From: an uncultured Paracoccaceae bacterium
Lineage (GTDB): Bacteria > Pseudomonadota > Alphaproteobacteria > Rhodobacterales > Rhodobacteraceae
Length of the DNA stretch: 64,000 nt
Assembly (NCBI GenBank): GCA_947492475.1
Contig: CANLNM010000003.1
Span: 310,001-374,000 of the forward strand
Direction of reading: 5' to 3'
Below are positions 9,136 through 18,751 of this stretch, piece after piece. The position numbers were made by a program, and so were the translations under genes. The notes beneath the pieces are model-generated. The model made no database searches. It saw nothing but the letters and a program-made list of their open reading frames with translations, and was not told the DNA's origin. The stretch's first letter is position 1. Each line of letters begins with the position of its first letter.

Positions 9136-10805
9136 CGCAGTCCCGCCACAACATCCGTGATGTATTCCCCGCCACCGGATCGGACATCACCGCCAAAAGC
9201 TGGCTCACCGAAGCGCCGATGCGCATGTTGATGAACAACCTACATCCGGACGTCGCTGAAAACCCGCATGAATTGGTGGTTTATGGCGGCATTGGCCGCG
9301 CCGCCCGCACATGGGAGGATTTCGATGCCATCGTCGCCGCGCTGACAGAATTGGAAGACACGCAAACCCTGCTGGTGCAATCGGGCAAACCGGTCGGCGT
9401 GTTCAACACCCACAAAGACGCGCCCCGCGTGCTGATCGCCAATTCCAACCTTGTCCCGCATTGGGCCAATTGGGACCATTTCAACGAGCTCGATAAAAAA
9501 GGGTTGGCCATGTACGGCCAAATGACGGCCGGATCGTGGATCTATATCGGGACCCAAGGCATCGTTCAGGGCACCTATGAAACCTTTATGGAGGCAGGGC
9601 GCCAGCATTATGATGGAAACCTGAAAGGCCGCTGGATTTTGACCGGTGGATTGGGTGGCATGGGCGGTGCCCAGCCGTTGGCCGCTGTGATGGCCGGGGC
9701 CTGTTGTCTGGCGGTGGAATGCGATGAAACCCGTGCTGATTTTCGGCTGCGCACCCGCTATGTCGATGAAAAGACGGACAATCTGGATGATGCATTGGCG
9801 ATGATCGATCAGTGGACCAAATCCGGTCAGGCAAAATCTGTGGCCCTGATTGGCAATGCTGCGGACGTGTTTCCTGAATTGATCAAACGCGGGATCAAAC
9901 CCGATTTGGTCACAGATCAAACCTCGGCGCATGATCCTGTGCATGGATATCTGCCCCAAGGATGGAGCGTTTCAAAGTGGCGTCAAATGCAGGAAACGGA
10001 TCCCAAAGCCGTCGAAAAAGCCGCGCGTGCATCCATGAAGATACAAGTCGCCGCCATGGTCGATTTCTGGGATTCAGGCGTGCCGACGCTGGATTACGGC
10101 AACAATATCCGGCAGGTCGCATTAGAAGAAGGGCTGGAAAATGCCTTTGCGTTTCCGGGGTTTGTTCCGGCTTATATTCGCCCGTTATTCTGCCGGGGCA
10201 TTGGCCCGTTTCGATGGGCCGCATTGTCGGGTGATCCCGAAGACATCTATAAAACCGACGCCAAGGTCAAAGAATTGATCGACGACCCGCATTTGCACAA
10301 TTGGCTGGATATGGCCCGCGAACGGATCGAGTTTCAGGGCCTGCCCGCGCGCATCTGTTGGGTCGGGTTGGGATTGCGGCACAAACTGGGATTGGCGTTC
10401 AACGAAATGGTGCGCAATGGCGAATTGTCCGCCCCGGTTGTGATTGGCCGCGATCATCTGGACAGTGGATCGGTGGCGTCCCCCAACCGCGAAACCGAAG
10501 CGATGAAGGATGGATCAGACGCGGTTTCGGACTGGCCTTTGCTGAACGCGATGCTGAACGTGGCTGGCGGGGCGACGTGGGTGTCGTTGCATCATGGCGG
10601 CGGGGTTGGCATGGGGTTTTCCCAGCATTCCGGTATGGTCATTTGCTGTGATGGCACTGCGGATGCAGATCGCCGTCTGGCCAATGTTTTGTGGAACGAT
10701 CCGGCAACCGGCGTGATGCGTCACGCGGATGCTGGCTATGACATTGCGCTGGATTGCGCGCGCGAAAACGGGCTGAACCTGCCCGGTATCCTGCGCGCGC
10801 CCTAA
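9132..10805 (+). CDS. hutU: Urocanate hydratase
   Basis: 557 residues, the normal length for urocanase. It converts urocanate to 4-imidazolone-5-propanoate using tightly bound NAD+. The glycine-rich NAD-binding [10 protein letters not shown] is at about 172-181. The conserved [17 protein letters not shown] and the C-terminal [19 protein letters not shown] stretch (active-site region) are intact. Last gene of the hutIHGU operon; its ATG overlaps the hutG stop. Confidence 0.97.
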   Translation: MTQSRHNIRDVFPATGSDITAKSWLTEAPMRMLMNNLHPDVAENPHELVVYGGIGRAARTWEDFDAIVAALTELEDTQTLLVQSGKPVGVFNTHKDAPRVLIANSNLVPHWANWDHFNELDKKGLAMYGQMTAGSWIYIGTQGIVQGTYETFMEAGRQHYDGNLKGRWILTGGLGGMGGAQPLAAVMAGACCLAVECDETRADFRLRTRYVDEKTDNLDDALAMIDQWTKSGQAKSVALIGNAADVFPELIKRGIKPDLVTDQTSAHDPVHGYLPQGWSVSKWRQMQETDPKAVEKAARASMKIQVAAMVDFWDSGVPTLDYGNNIRQVALEEGLENAFAFPGFVPAYIRPLFCRGIGPFRWAALSGDPEDIYKTDAKVKELIDDPHLHNWLDMARERIEFQGLPARICWVGLGLRHKLGLAFNEMVRNGELSAPVVIGRDHLDSGSVASPNRETEAMKDGSDAVSDWPLLNAMLNVAGGATWVSLHHGGGVGMGFSQHSGMVICCDGTADADRRLANVLWNDPATGVMRHADAGYDIALDCARENGLNLPGILRAP

Positions 10806-10817
10806 CGGCAGAAAATT

Positions 10818-10845
10818 GCCCCGGATCAAGGCTTGCATCCGGGGC
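10818..10845 (+). terminator. Strong hairpin after hutU (terminator-like, no U-run)
   Basis: GCCCCGGAT (10818-10826) and ATCCGGGGC (10837-10845) form a perfect 9-base stem with a 10-base loop, 13 bases after the hutU stop and 23 bases before the next start codon. No T-run follows, so it may act as a weak terminator, an mRNA end-stabiliser, or a step-down element between hutU and the regulator gene. Confidence 0.5.
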
Positions 10846-10867
10846 CGTCACGCGAAAAAATAGGCCC

Positions 10868-11428
10868 ATGACAGTTGGACCTATGGATGACATTGCTACG
10901 CTCGCGTTTGAGTTTTCGCCGGTTGGGCTGATCTATTCAGAAAACCGGATGATCGTGCGATGCAATCCGCAGTTTTGCGATATGTTTGCGCTGCCCAAAC
11001 AACAGCTCGAAGGGATGTCGTTGTCGGTGTTATATCCGTCGTCAGATGAATTTAACCGCATCGGTATTGTCGGACCCAAGGTGCTGGCACAAAAGGGAAT
11101 TTACGCAGACGAACGCATTATGAAACGCGGTGATGGCGCGTTATTCTGGTGTCGTGTGCGGGGGAAATCGCTGGATCGTGACGCGCCTTTTGCCCGCGCA
11201 GTCTGGAGCTTTGCCGACATTTCTAACGCCCGCCCGGTGACCGAAATGACCCCCCGCGAACGCCAAGTGGCCCAAGGATTGGCCGAAGGGCGCACCAGCA
11301 AGGAAATCGCCCGAGAGTTGGACATTTCCCCCCGCACGGTTGAGGTGCATCGCGCAAAATTGTTGGAAAAATTCAACGCCCGCAATTCCTTGGAACTGGT
11401 GGCACAATTGGCGGGCATCCCATTGTAG
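10868..11428 (+). CDS. PAS domain and LuxR-type HTH transcriptional regulator
   Basis: 186 residues. An N-terminal PAS domain (about 8-115: FSPVGLIYSENRMIVRCNPQF, then a YADERIMKRGDGALFWCRV second half) is followed by a LuxR/GerE DNA-binding domain (about 125-186: MTPRERQVAQGLAEG, SKEIARELDISPRTVEVHR). It probably senses a small ligand or redox state through PAS. It is read in the same direction 62 bases after hutU, separated by a hairpin, and may control hut genes or respond to their products; that link is inferred from position. The start at 10868 discards an extension that overlaps hutU. Confidence 0.85.
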   Translation: MTVGPMDDIATLAFEFSPVGLIYSENRMIVRCNPQFCDMFALPKQQLEGMSLSVLYPSSDEFNRIGIVGPKVLAQKGIYADERIMKRGDGALFWCRVRGKSLDRDAPFARAVWSFADISNARPVTEMTPRERQVAQGLAEGRTSKEIARELDISPRTVEVHRAKLLEKFNARNSLELVAQLAGIPL

Positions 11429-11447
11429 CCCGCCAAACGTTGCGTGG

Positions 11448-12977
11448 TTATCCTGCGACCACCTGACCGGGATGCGCCGCCGCCCAGTCGATCAAAAAGG
11501 CCGCCATTTCCGGCATGCCCGCCAAATCACCCATGCGTTTGGGCAAGGCAACGCCGTGATCCAACACAATGCGCGCGCATTCAATATGGTCGCGATTTGC
11601 CCGTTCGGGACAGTTTTCCGACCCATGCACGATGGTTGACAACAATGTGCCGCCATAGCCGTTCACATGGGTTAAATCCGGCCCCAATGAGAGGAAATAT
11701 TGCACCAATTCTGGTCGCCCTTCCCAGCCTGCGATCTGAATTGGCGTCAGCCCCTGATCATCCGGTTTGTCCCATTCTGCACCCGCTGCGACCAGCGCCC
11801 TTAGATGCGCATCTTTGCCCGGAAGGTGCAGAATTTCACGAATGATATCGCGGTAAACTGTCGGCATTTTTGCGGGGTCCAGAAATCCGCCGGGGGGTTT
11901 TTGCTGCGCCGCTGCGCTGAGGATCTGTTCCTGATCCGTCAAGGCTGGCGTGACACCCAGAGCTGTCAATCGATCCACCAAATCCGCATTGCCATAGACA
12001 CAGGCGGCGGAATACACGGTCACGCCTTTGAACATCGCGCGGGGGTCCGCCCCGGCCGCCAATAACAGGTCGATCATCGCGCCATCGTTCATGCGCCGCG
12101 CCGCCTGATGCAGGGCCGGGAACACGTGCGGGGCCTCTCCGCCTTGCGGTTCACCGTTAAAGTCATCCGCCCGCGCCCCGGCCTTTAGCAACATGTCGAC
12201 GGCCACATGATCGTTAAAATCCATCGCCCGATAAAGCGCATTTGTCCCCGCCGGATCCGCCCCATGCGCCAGCAACATCGCCAACCCGTCGTGGTGGCCC
12301 AATTCGGTCGCATGATAGAGGCTCTCTTTGTCGTTTGGGTTCGCGCCGTGATCCAATAACCATTGCCCTAAAACCATGTTATTGGCATGTCCGATCGCCC
12401 CGTATAGCGCCGACAATGCCCCGCCCTGTTCCGGCGTCGCGGGGGTGGCGTCATTCACATCCGCCCCCGCCTTTAGCAGCATATCGGCGATGTCGATCAT
12501 GGCATCGCGCCTGTCGGGCCATTGGTGGATCATTTTAGAAAATGCCAGATGCAGCATTGGCGTACGCGGCCCGGCCATTTTGGTTGCCAAAGTAGGATCA
12601 TCCCACAACGCTGAACGCACCGCGTCGACGTCATACATGGCCACTTGCAGACCAAACAAACCTTCGGCCAAATCCGGGGTTTCCTGCATCAATGTATCCA
12701 CCACCCAGCCTTGGCCATGGAACAATGCGATTTTCAACCGTTGCTGTTTTTGGGCACGATCCATGCCTTGGGTTTCCACCGCCAATTTCAATTGCGGCCA
12801 AGAGGCAAAACTGTTTTCCAGCGCAATAACATGCAGATAATCCGCATGTTTTAACTCGCTTAGCTCTGATCTGGGGGGATGGGCGCGCAGACGTGCAACC
12901 GCCTGATGGTCGCCCATTAAATGGGATTTTCGCAGGGCTTTTGCCGCGCGTCGAAACGGGTCCAGATGATCTGTCAT
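11448..12977 (-). CDS. Ankyrin-repeat domain protein
   Basis: 509 residues, soluble, no signal peptide or membrane segment. Ankyrin-type repeats are visible in the middle and C-terminal parts (for example LLKAGADVNDA, WLLDHGANPND, MLLAHGADPAGTNALYRAM, LLLAAGADPRAM, LVAAGAEWDKPDDQGLTPIQIAGWEG). The N-terminal 150 residues are helical without clear repeats. Ankyrin repeats bind proteins; the partner cannot be told from the sequence. Start MTDHLDPF chosen; MRKP, four codons upstream, is an alternative. It ends convergently with the PAS-LuxR gene. Confidence 0.85.
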   Translation of the reverse strand: MTDHLDPFRRAAKALRKSHLMGDHQAVARLRAHPPRSELSELKHADYLHVIALENSFASWPQLKLAVETQGMDRAQKQQRLKIALFHGQGWVVDTLMQETPDLAEGLFGLQVAMYDVDAVRSALWDDPTLATKMAGPRTPMLHLAFSKMIHQWPDRRDAMIDIADMLLKAGADVNDATPATPEQGGALSALYGAIGHANNMVLGQWLLDHGANPNDKESLYHATELGHHDGLAMLLAHGADPAGTNALYRAMDFNDHVAVDMLLKAGARADDFNGEPQGGEAPHVFPALHQAARRMNDGAMIDLLLAAGADPRAMFKGVTVYSAACVYGNADLVDRLTALGVTPALTDQEQILSAAAQQKPPGGFLDPAKMPTVYRDIIREILHLPGKDAHLRALVAAGAEWDKPDDQGLTPIQIAGWEGRPELVQYFLSLGPDLTHVNGYGGTLLSTIVHGSENCPERANRDHIECARIVLDHGVALPKRMGDLAGMPEMAAFLIDWAAAHPGQVVAG

Positions 12978-13278
12978 CGGCTTCCTCATGTATGTTCCCG
13001 CGGATCCGCTAGCCGGGAAAAATGAGAAAGACCGCAATGGTCATTTCAACGTCAAAGGGTGCTGATACAGCTTTCCGCGGATCTGGATGCCCCCCAATGG
13101 GCCATTCAACCCTAGCGGCTGACATTTGCGCATGCAACCGCGGTATTCAATCAGGACAATCAATCAGGGGAATTCAATCGGGCGGCAATTGGTGGACGCG
13201 ACGGTCTGCGCGGAATAGGTTAGCGCAGACCAATGGATCCAGACGCGATTCCGTGACCCTGACCAAACAAAGGCCATT
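12978..13278 (+). promoter_or_regulatory. dnaX upstream region with triple CAATCRGG repeat and 9-bp hairpin
   Basis: 301 bases with no gene. CAATCAGG occurs at 13148-13155 and 13161-13168 and CAATCGGG at 13175-13182, a 13-14 base spacing. A perfect hairpin follows: GGTCTGCGC (13203-13211), an 11-base loop, GCGCAGACC (13223-13231). It ends 47 bases before the dnaX ATG with no T-run. CCGCGGATC also occurs twice near the left side. I looked for the SRP RNA often found near dnaX and did not see it. Confidence 0.5.
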
Positions 13279-15081
13279 ATGACCGACGAAACCCAACCCG
13301 CTTATCAGGTGCTGGCCCGGAAATACCGGCCAGAAACGTTTGTCGATCTTGTTGGGCAGGACGCGATGGTGCGCACATTGCGCAATGCCTTTGCCGCCGA
13401 TCGCATCGCCCAAGCCTTTATTATGACAGGGATTCGTGGCACCGGCAAAACCACAACCGCGCGGATCATCGCCAAGGGCATGAACTGTATCGGGGTGGAT
13501 GGTACGGGTGGGCCGACCACCGATCCCTGTGGGCAATGCGAACATTGCACCGCCATCATGGAAGGTCGCCATGTCGATGTGATGGAAATGGATGCGGCGT
13601 CACGCACCGGTGTGGGCGACATCCGTGAAATCATCGACAGCGTACATTATCGGGCCGCCTCGGCGCGCTATAAAATCTATATCATCGACGAAGTGCACAT
13701 GCTGTCGACCAGCGCGTTTAACGCGTTGCTCAAAACGCTCGAAGAGCCGCCCGCGCATGTGAAATTCATCTTTGCGACCACCGAAATCCGCAAGGTGCCG
13801 GTGACGGTCCTGTCCCGCTGTCAGCGCTATGATTTGCGCCGGATCGAACCCGAAGTGATGATCGCGATGTTGCGGCGCATTTCGGACGCAGAAGGCGCGG
13901 AAATCACCGACGACGCATTGGCGCTGATCACCCGCGCCGCCGAAGGGTCCGCACGGGATGCGCAATCGCTGCTGGATCAGGCGATCAGCCATGGCGCCGG
14001 GGAAACATCCGCCGATCAGGTGCGTGCCATGCTGGGTCTGGCCGATCGGGGGCGGGTTCTGGATCTGTTTGACATGATCCTAAAAGGCCAAGCCGCCGAG
14101 GCCCTGACCGAGCTGTCATCCCAATATGCGGATGGCGCTGATCCGATGGCCGTTCTGCGTGATCTCGCGGAAATTTCCCACTGGATCAGCGTGATCAAAA
14201 TCACACCCGAAGCCGCCGAAGACCCGACCATCAACCCGGATGAACGGGTGCGCGGATTGGCGATGGCGGAAAATCTGCCGATGCGGGTTCTGTCGCGGAT
14301 GTGGCAGATGCTGTTGAAATCCTTAGAAGAAGTGGCCACCGCCCCCAATGCGATGATGGCCGCCGAAATGGCTGTGATCCGGTTGACCCATGTGTCCGAC
14401 CTGCCCACGCCCGAGGATCTGATCAAGAAATTACAATCCGATCCCCCCGGCCCCAATGGCGGTGGCGGCACAGCCCCGCGTGCGCCAAATGGGTCAAATG
14501 GCACGATGGCTGGCGGACCCGCTGGTCCATCTGGGGGCGGCAGTGGCGCACCCACTGCGCATCACACCCCCGCCGATGCGGTGTCATCTGCGCAAACCGG
14601 ACCCACGACACATGGATCGCTGGCCGTTCAAACCGAAACTGCGTTGGCGCGGTTTGCCCGGTTCGAAGATGTGGTTGAACTGATCCGCCATCACCGCGAC
14701 GTCAAATTGCTGATCGACGTGGAAACCGGGCTGCATCTGGTGAACTATGCGCCGGGCCGGATCGAAGTGAACCCCACCGAAAAAGCCCCTGCCGATCTGG
14801 TCGGTCGGTTGGGCAGCCGCCTGCAGGCCTGGACCGGCAACCGCTGGGCGATCACCGTCGTCAACGAAGGCGGCGCGCCCACCATTGCGCAGGTCCGCGA
14901 TGCGGCCGAACTGGAACTGCGCGCACAGGCCGAAAGCCACCCGATGGTTTTGGCCGTGATGGCCCAGTTTCCCAAGGCCAAGATCACCGAAATCCGCACC
15001 GCCAAAGACATCGAGCAAGACGCCTATGCGGATGCCCTGCCCGAAGTCGAAGGCGAATGGGATCCATTTGACGACGACTAA
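13279..15081 (+). CDS. dnaX: DNA polymerase III subunits gamma/tau
   Basis: 600 residues. Clamp-loader ATPase: Walker A GIRGTGKTT at 51-59, zinc-binding cysteines C70, C84, C87 and C90, a Walker B/DEVH region (IIDEVHMLS), and the TTEIRKVPVTVLSRCQR sensor stretch. A Gly/Pro/Asn-rich low-complexity linker spans about 388-440. It is followed by a C-terminal domain (about 455-600) with an acidic end, EWDPFDDD. Loads the sliding clamp and organises the replisome. First gene of the dnaX-ybaB-recR group. I see no obvious programmed frameshift site, but did not search exhaustively. Confidence 0.96.
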   Translation: MTDETQPAYQVLARKYRPETFVDLVGQDAMVRTLRNAFAADRIAQAFIMTGIRGTGKTTTARIIAKGMNCIGVDGTGGPTTDPCGQCEHCTAIMEGRHVDVMEMDAASRTGVGDIREIIDSVHYRAASARYKIYIIDEVHMLSTSAFNALLKTLEEPPAHVKFIFATTEIRKVPVTVLSRCQRYDLRRIEPEVMIAMLRRISDAEGAEITDDALALITRAAEGSARDAQSLLDQAISHGAGETSADQVRAMLGLADRGRVLDLFDMILKGQAAEALTELSSQYADGADPMAVLRDLAEISHWISVIKITPEAAEDPTINPDERVRGLAMAENLPMRVLSRMWQMLLKSLEEVATAPNAMMAAEMAVIRLTHVSDLPTPEDLIKKLQSDPPGPNGGGGTAPRAPNGSNGTMAGGPAGPSGGGSGAPTAHHTPADAVSSAQTGPTTHGSLAVQTETALARFARFEDVVELIRHHRDVKLLIDVETGLHLVNYAPGRIEVNPTEKAPADLVGRLGSRLQAWTGNRWAITVVNEGGAPTIAQVRDAAELELRAQAESHPMVLAVMAQFPKAKITEIRTAKDIEQDAYADALPEVEGEWDPFDDD

Positions 15082-15188
15082 ACCCGACAATTTCAACCGA
15101 CGCCTGAGGCCATAATCCAACATTAGTGTGGCTTGTGCCTCACTGTGAAACGCTTATCTTAGCGGCAACGCGAACAAAGGATATGAAC

Positions 15189-15533
15189 ATGCTCAAAGGA
15201 CTAGGCCAGCTTGGCGATATGGCCAAGATGATGAAGCAGGCGCAGGACATGCAGTCCAAAATGACCGAACTTCAGGACAGTCTGGAAACGATGACGATTG
15301 TCGGTGAATCCGGCGCCGGTTTGGTCAAAGCGACAGCCACCGCCAAAGGCGTGTTGACCAGCCTTGATATCGATCCGTCCATCTTTGATCCCAACGAAAA
15401 AGAAGTGGTCGAGGACCTGATTTTGGCCGCGATCAAAGACGCCCAAGCCAAAGCGCAGGACCGGGCCCAATCCGAAATGGCCCGCCTGACCGAAGGTTTG
15501 GGCCTGCCTGCGGATTTCAAACTGCCGTTTTGA
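15189..15533 (+). CDS. ybaB: YbaB/EbfC-family nucleoid-associated protein
   Basis: 114 residues: a small, highly charged protein with an N-terminal helix (MLKGLGQLGDMAKMMKQAQ) and the SLDIDPSIFDPNEKEVVEDL core typical of YbaB/EbfC, which binds DNA as a dimer. The start at 15189 is set by AAAGG (15176-15180) eight bases upstream; the ATG at 15183 is too close. It sits between dnaX and recR, the classic order in many bacteria, suggesting a role linked to replication or recombination. Confidence 0.92.
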   Translation: MLKGLGQLGDMAKMMKQAQDMQSKMTELQDSLETMTIVGESGAGLVKATATAKGVLTSLDIDPSIFDPNEKEVVEDLILAAIKDAQAKAQDRAQSEMARLTEGLGLPADFKLPF

Positions 15534-15586
15534 TCTAACAATTCGGGCCGGGCGACGCATCACGTTTCCGGCCCAAAGAGGCCCCC

Positions 15587-16177
15587 ATGAGCAGCACAAG
15601 TGACATCCAAGACCTGATAGATCTGATGGCCAAGCTGCCCGGGCTTGGGCCGCGATCCGCACGCCGTGCGGTGCTGCATCTGATCAAAAAACGCGGGGTT
15701 TTGATGACCCCACTGGCCGATGCGATGGGTCGGGTGGCCACAACTGCGCGGGAATGTTTGAACTGCGGTAATGTTGGCACCACCGATATTTGTGACATTT
15801 GCAGCAGCGAAAAACGCATCGGGTCGCAGATTTGTGTGGTCGAAGACGTGTCTGACCTTTGGGCGATGGAACGCGCCAATATTTTCAAAGGCCGCTATCA
15901 CGTTTTGGGTGGCACATTGTCCGCGCTCGATGCAATCGGCCCTGATGAGCTTCGTATTCCGAAATTGTTGGACCGGATCACGTCGGAAAGCGTCACCGAA
16001 GTGATTTTGGCCCTGTCTGCCACCATCGACGGGCAAACCACGGCGCATTACATCGCAGATCAATTGCCCAACGTCACCGTCACCACGCTGGCCCAAGGCG
16101 TGCCTGTTGGCGGCGAACTGGACTATCTGGATGATGGCACCATCACCGCTGCGCTGAATGCGCGGCGTCAGCTCTAG
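15587..16177 (+). CDS. recR: Recombination mediator protein RecR
   Basis: 196 residues, the usual RecR length. N-terminal helix-hairpin-helix ([14 protein letters not shown]-like), a four-cysteine zinc finger (CLNCGNV...DICDIC), a Toprim domain ([21 protein letters not shown]) and the C-terminal YLDDGTI segment are all present. RecR works with RecF and RecO to load RecA at gaps. The stop lies one base from the end of the convergent LysR gene. Confidence 0.96.
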   Translation: MSSTSDIQDLIDLMAKLPGLGPRSARRAVLHLIKKRGVLMTPLADAMGRVATTARECLNCGNVGTTDICDICSSEKRIGSQICVVEDVSDLWAMERANIFKGRYHVLGGTLSALDAIGPDELRIPKLLDRITSESVTEVILALSATIDGQTTAHYIADQLPNVTVTTLAQGVPVGGELDYLDDGTITAALNARRQL

Positions 16178-16178
16178 G

Positions 16179-17072
16179 TTAATCCGGGTTCGACAATTCT
16201 TGGGCAATTGCATCAAACACAACGCGAATGCGTTTGCTGGTATGTAATTCACGATGGGTGATCAGCCAGACCGGAAATTCGATCGGGGGGAAATCCGGCG
16301 CTGCCCGTTCAAATTCGGGGTCCTGATCGCCGATTTGTTCTGGCAAAACCGTCACCCCCAACCCGGACCGGGCCAAATTTTCGGTCACCAATCCACTGTT
16401 GCAGGCATATTTGAACTGATCCGCATGCAGCGTCACCCCTTTGGCAGCGACCATGTCGATGAATTCTTGCATGTCGACGCCGCCAATAATGGTATAGCGT
16501 TCCAGATCCCGAAATGAACGTGCCCGCCCGACGCGATCCAGATAGTGCGGCGTGGCATAGAAATTCGCCCGAAGCGTCGCAACCAGCTTGGCATAAAGCT
16601 CTGGCTGGTTGGGGCGCACATGCCGCAGGGCAATGTCGGCTTCGCGGCGTGATAGGTTCTGGACCTCGTTTGATGCAATGATCCGGATGCTCACCCCCGG
16701 TGCGGTGCGTTGCAATTCATGCAGAACCGGCGTCAATAAATGCACCGCAAACAGGTCGACCGCGGTGATAGACACCTCGCCTGTGACGTCTTGGGATTGC
16801 CCGGACGCCACAAGAGACACGCGATTGGCCGCTTCGCCCATGGCGCGGACATGGTCCAACAATTCATGGCCCGGCTGGGTCAGGATCGGGCCGCGCGCCC
16901 CCCGTTCAAACAACGTCACTCCTAACGCCTCTTCTAGGCCGGCAACCTGCCGCCCCAACGTGGGTTGGGTTGAATTCAGCGCCCGCGCGGCGGCACTGAA
17001 TGACCCTTCCTCGGCCGTGGCCAGAAACGCCCGGATCTGGTTCCAGTCAAAAGAAATCGCCTGCCAATTCAT
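16179..17072 (-). CDS. LysR-family transcriptional regulator
   Basis: 297 residues. N-terminal winged HTH (about 10-70: IRAFLATAEEGSFSAAARAL, TQPTLGRQVAGLEEALG) and a C-terminal periplasmic-binding-like effector domain (about 95-290). The start MNWQAISFDW matches where LysR proteins normally begin; a longer frame to 17114 exists. It is divergent from a methyltransferase gene, with repeats in the shared gap that could be its binding site. The ligand is unknown. Confidence 0.88.
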   Translation of the reverse strand: MNWQAISFDWNQIRAFLATAEEGSFSAAARALNSTQPTLGRQVAGLEEALGVTLFERGARGPILTQPGHELLDHVRAMGEAANRVSLVASGQSQDVTGEVSITAVDLFAVHLLTPVLHELQRTAPGVSIRIIASNEVQNLSRREADIALRHVRPNQPELYAKLVATLRANFYATPHYLDRVGRARSFRDLERYTIIGGVDMQEFIDMVAAKGVTLHADQFKYACNSGLVTENLARSGLGVTVLPEQIGDQDPEFERAAPDFPPIEFPVWLITHRELHTSKRIRVVFDAIAQELSNPD

Positions 17073-17174
17073 GCAAATATGTATACCTGATGTGCAAATT
17101 ACCACAATTTCCATATGCTATGTGCATAGGTACCGTCTTGGCAAGCCACCCAGATGACAACTAGGATCCAATAG
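17073..17174. promoter_or_regulatory. Divergent promoter region with TGCAAAT repeats and a CTATG-CATAG dyad
   Basis: TGCAAAT occurs at 17072-17078 and 17093-17099, exactly 21 bases (two helical turns) apart, and a palindrome CTATG-TG-CATAG lies at 17118-17129. Such dyads between a LysR gene and its divergent neighbour are commonly the regulator's own sites; this is inferred, not shown. Confidence 0.4.
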
Positions 17175-17792
17175 ATGAGTGACACCGCATTTTGGAACAA
17201 AATAGCGCAGAAATACGCCGCGAGCCCGATTGAGGATGTTCCGGCATATGAGGCATCGTTAAAGCGGGTTTTTGCGCGTCTTTCGCCAAATGATCACGTT
17301 CTGGAACTGGGCTGTGGCACTGGCAGCACGGCGTTGCGTTTATCCGAATATGCGGCCAAAATCACAGCTACTGATTTTTCCGCCGAAATGATCCGCATAG
17401 CCAAATCCAAACAAAGCGACACGCAATTCACCAATGTTGATTTTCAGGTGGTCGATGCGCAATCGCCCTCTGATGGGCTCACCTACGATGTGGTTTGCGC
17501 CTTTAATTTGGTGCATTTGTTGCCGGATTTTGACGCTGGAATGCAGCATATCAAATCACAAATCAAACCCGGTGGTTTGTTTATCAGTAAAACGCCTTGT
17601 CTTGGGGAAATGAGCCGGTTCATGCCGGTCGTGATCTGGCTGATGCAGCGGGTCGGCAAGGCGCCGTTTGTGTCAAATTTCACAATTACACAGCTAGAAG
17701 CAAAGCTACGCGACGCGGGGTTTGAGCTGATCGAAAGCGAAACCTACGGCAAAGCTGGGCGCAGCCGGTTTATCGTGGCCCGACCTCTGTAG
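17175..17792 (+). CDS. Class I SAM-dependent methyltransferase
   Basis: 205 residues with a standard methyltransferase fold: glycine-rich SAM motif VLELGCGTGSTAL (about 40-52), acidic loop ITATDFSAEMI, and VVDAQ plus the CAFNLVHLLPD motif IV region. The substrate is not evident; the layout resembles small-molecule methyltransferases. Divergent from a LysR regulator, which may control it. Confidence 0.85.
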   Translation: MSDTAFWNKIAQKYAASPIEDVPAYEASLKRVFARLSPNDHVLELGCGTGSTALRLSEYAAKITATDFSAEMIRIAKSKQSDTQFTNVDFQVVDAQSPSDGLTYDVVCAFNLVHLLPDFDAGMQHIKSQIKPGGLFISKTPCLGEMSRFMPVVIWLMQRVGKAPFVSNFTITQLEAKLRDAGFELIESETYGKAGRSRFIVARPL

Positions 17793-17804
17793 GCTGACAG
17801 ATTG

Positions 17805-17832
17805 AAACGTGCCCAGACAGCCGGGCACGTTT
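17805..17832 (+). terminator. Terminator between two convergent methyltransferase genes
   Basis: AAACGTGCCC (17805-17814) and GGGCACGTTT (17823-17832) form a perfect 10-base stem with an 8-base loop, placed between convergent stops. The tail is short in T on either strand, but the stem is strong and may serve both genes. Confidence 0.65.
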
Positions 17833-17843
17833 GGCTAAGTGGA

Positions 17844-18668
17844 CTACTGCGCGGTTAGTTTAAACCCAAGCGCCTGATCCCAATGGATAAAGCTGCCCGT
17901 GCAGACAAATCCATTTTTGCGATAAGACCGCATTTGCAAACGGAAATCATCAAAGGAGGCTTTGTAATCCTCCTTGGCGCGGAATTCCGGGATCAACCGG
18001 TTCAGCATCACAAACACGGTTTTGCGGCTGATGCGGCAGAACTCATCGACAATGCTCATCCAATCGTCGGGATGGCAGTAATGTTCGATCGCCTGAAAAC
18101 ACATGGTGACATCCATGCTTTTGTCCGCAAACGGATAAGGCGCGATGCCCGCATCAAAAACCGTCATTGGCAAATCAACGCTTTCGACGATGTGGCGATA
18201 GGGCCAGTCAGGTTTTTCGCCGGTGATTTCGTTGCCAAAATCATCTACGTCGCGCTGGAAACTTTCATCGTTTAGCGCACGGAATTGCGCCATGGCGCCG
18301 CCGTCTTTGGACCAAACCATATTGGCATAATCAGTGCCCATCACGTTATGACCGAAATGGCGCAGCACCTCTAGCATACCGCCATGCGCGGTCGACATTT
18401 CCAGCACGTCCTGTGGTTCTGCACCGATCAATTCAGGGAAATAGAGCTGAACCCGGTTCCAGCACCGTTGAATATTTTTGGCCCGGTTGGCGTATTTCTG
18501 TTGGATTTTTTCGTTCCGCGCCAACCCATCATCATCCAGCGGATACGGGGTTAACAATTCTGCGGGGGCGTTTTCCCCAAAAAGATCAAGCGTATCTGCT
18601 TTGATCCGTTCTTGCCGGACAAGCTTGCGCACTTTGGGATCTTTGAAATCCCGAACATCCATTAACAT
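17844..18668 (-). CDS. SAM-dependent methyltransferase-like protein, unassigned
   Basis: 274 residues. A methyltransferase core is recognisable: DVLEMSTAHGGMLEVLRHFG as motif I (the usual GxGxG is changed to STAHGG), GTDYANMV, FDAGIAPYPFADKSMDVTMCFQAIEHY as motifs III-IV, and an arginine/lysine-rich C-terminal part. A charged N-terminal 80 residues precede it. The start MLMDVRDF at 18668 has AGGAG seven bases upstream. It lies downstream of trcR on the same strand but has its own gap with CtrA-like TTAA repeats. Substrate unknown. Confidence 0.7.
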   Translation of the reverse strand: MLMDVRDFKDPKVRKLVRQERIKADTLDLFGENAPAELLTPYPLDDDGLARNEKIQQKYANRAKNIQRCWNRVQLYFPELIGAEPQDVLEMSTAHGGMLEVLRHFGHNVMGTDYANMVWSKDGGAMAQFRALNDESFQRDVDDFGNEITGEKPDWPYRHIVESVDLPMTVFDAGIAPYPFADKSMDVTMCFQAIEHYCHPDDWMSIVDEFCRISRKTVFVMLNRLIPEFRAKEDYKASFDDFRLQMRSYRKNGFVCTGSFIHWDQALGFKLTAQ

Positions 18669-18751
18669 CAGACTACTCCTTGCACCCTTATGGGTGTCTA
18701 TTTGCCTCGGGTTAAAGAATAGCAAAAACTGGGGCAGAAATGTGGCCGTAG

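Noticed and set aside
12978-13278. Possible SRP (4.5S) RNA gene upstream of dnaX
   Set aside because: The conserved GGAAGG/AGCAGCC apical sequence is absent on both strands; only a short hairpin and octamer repeats are seen.
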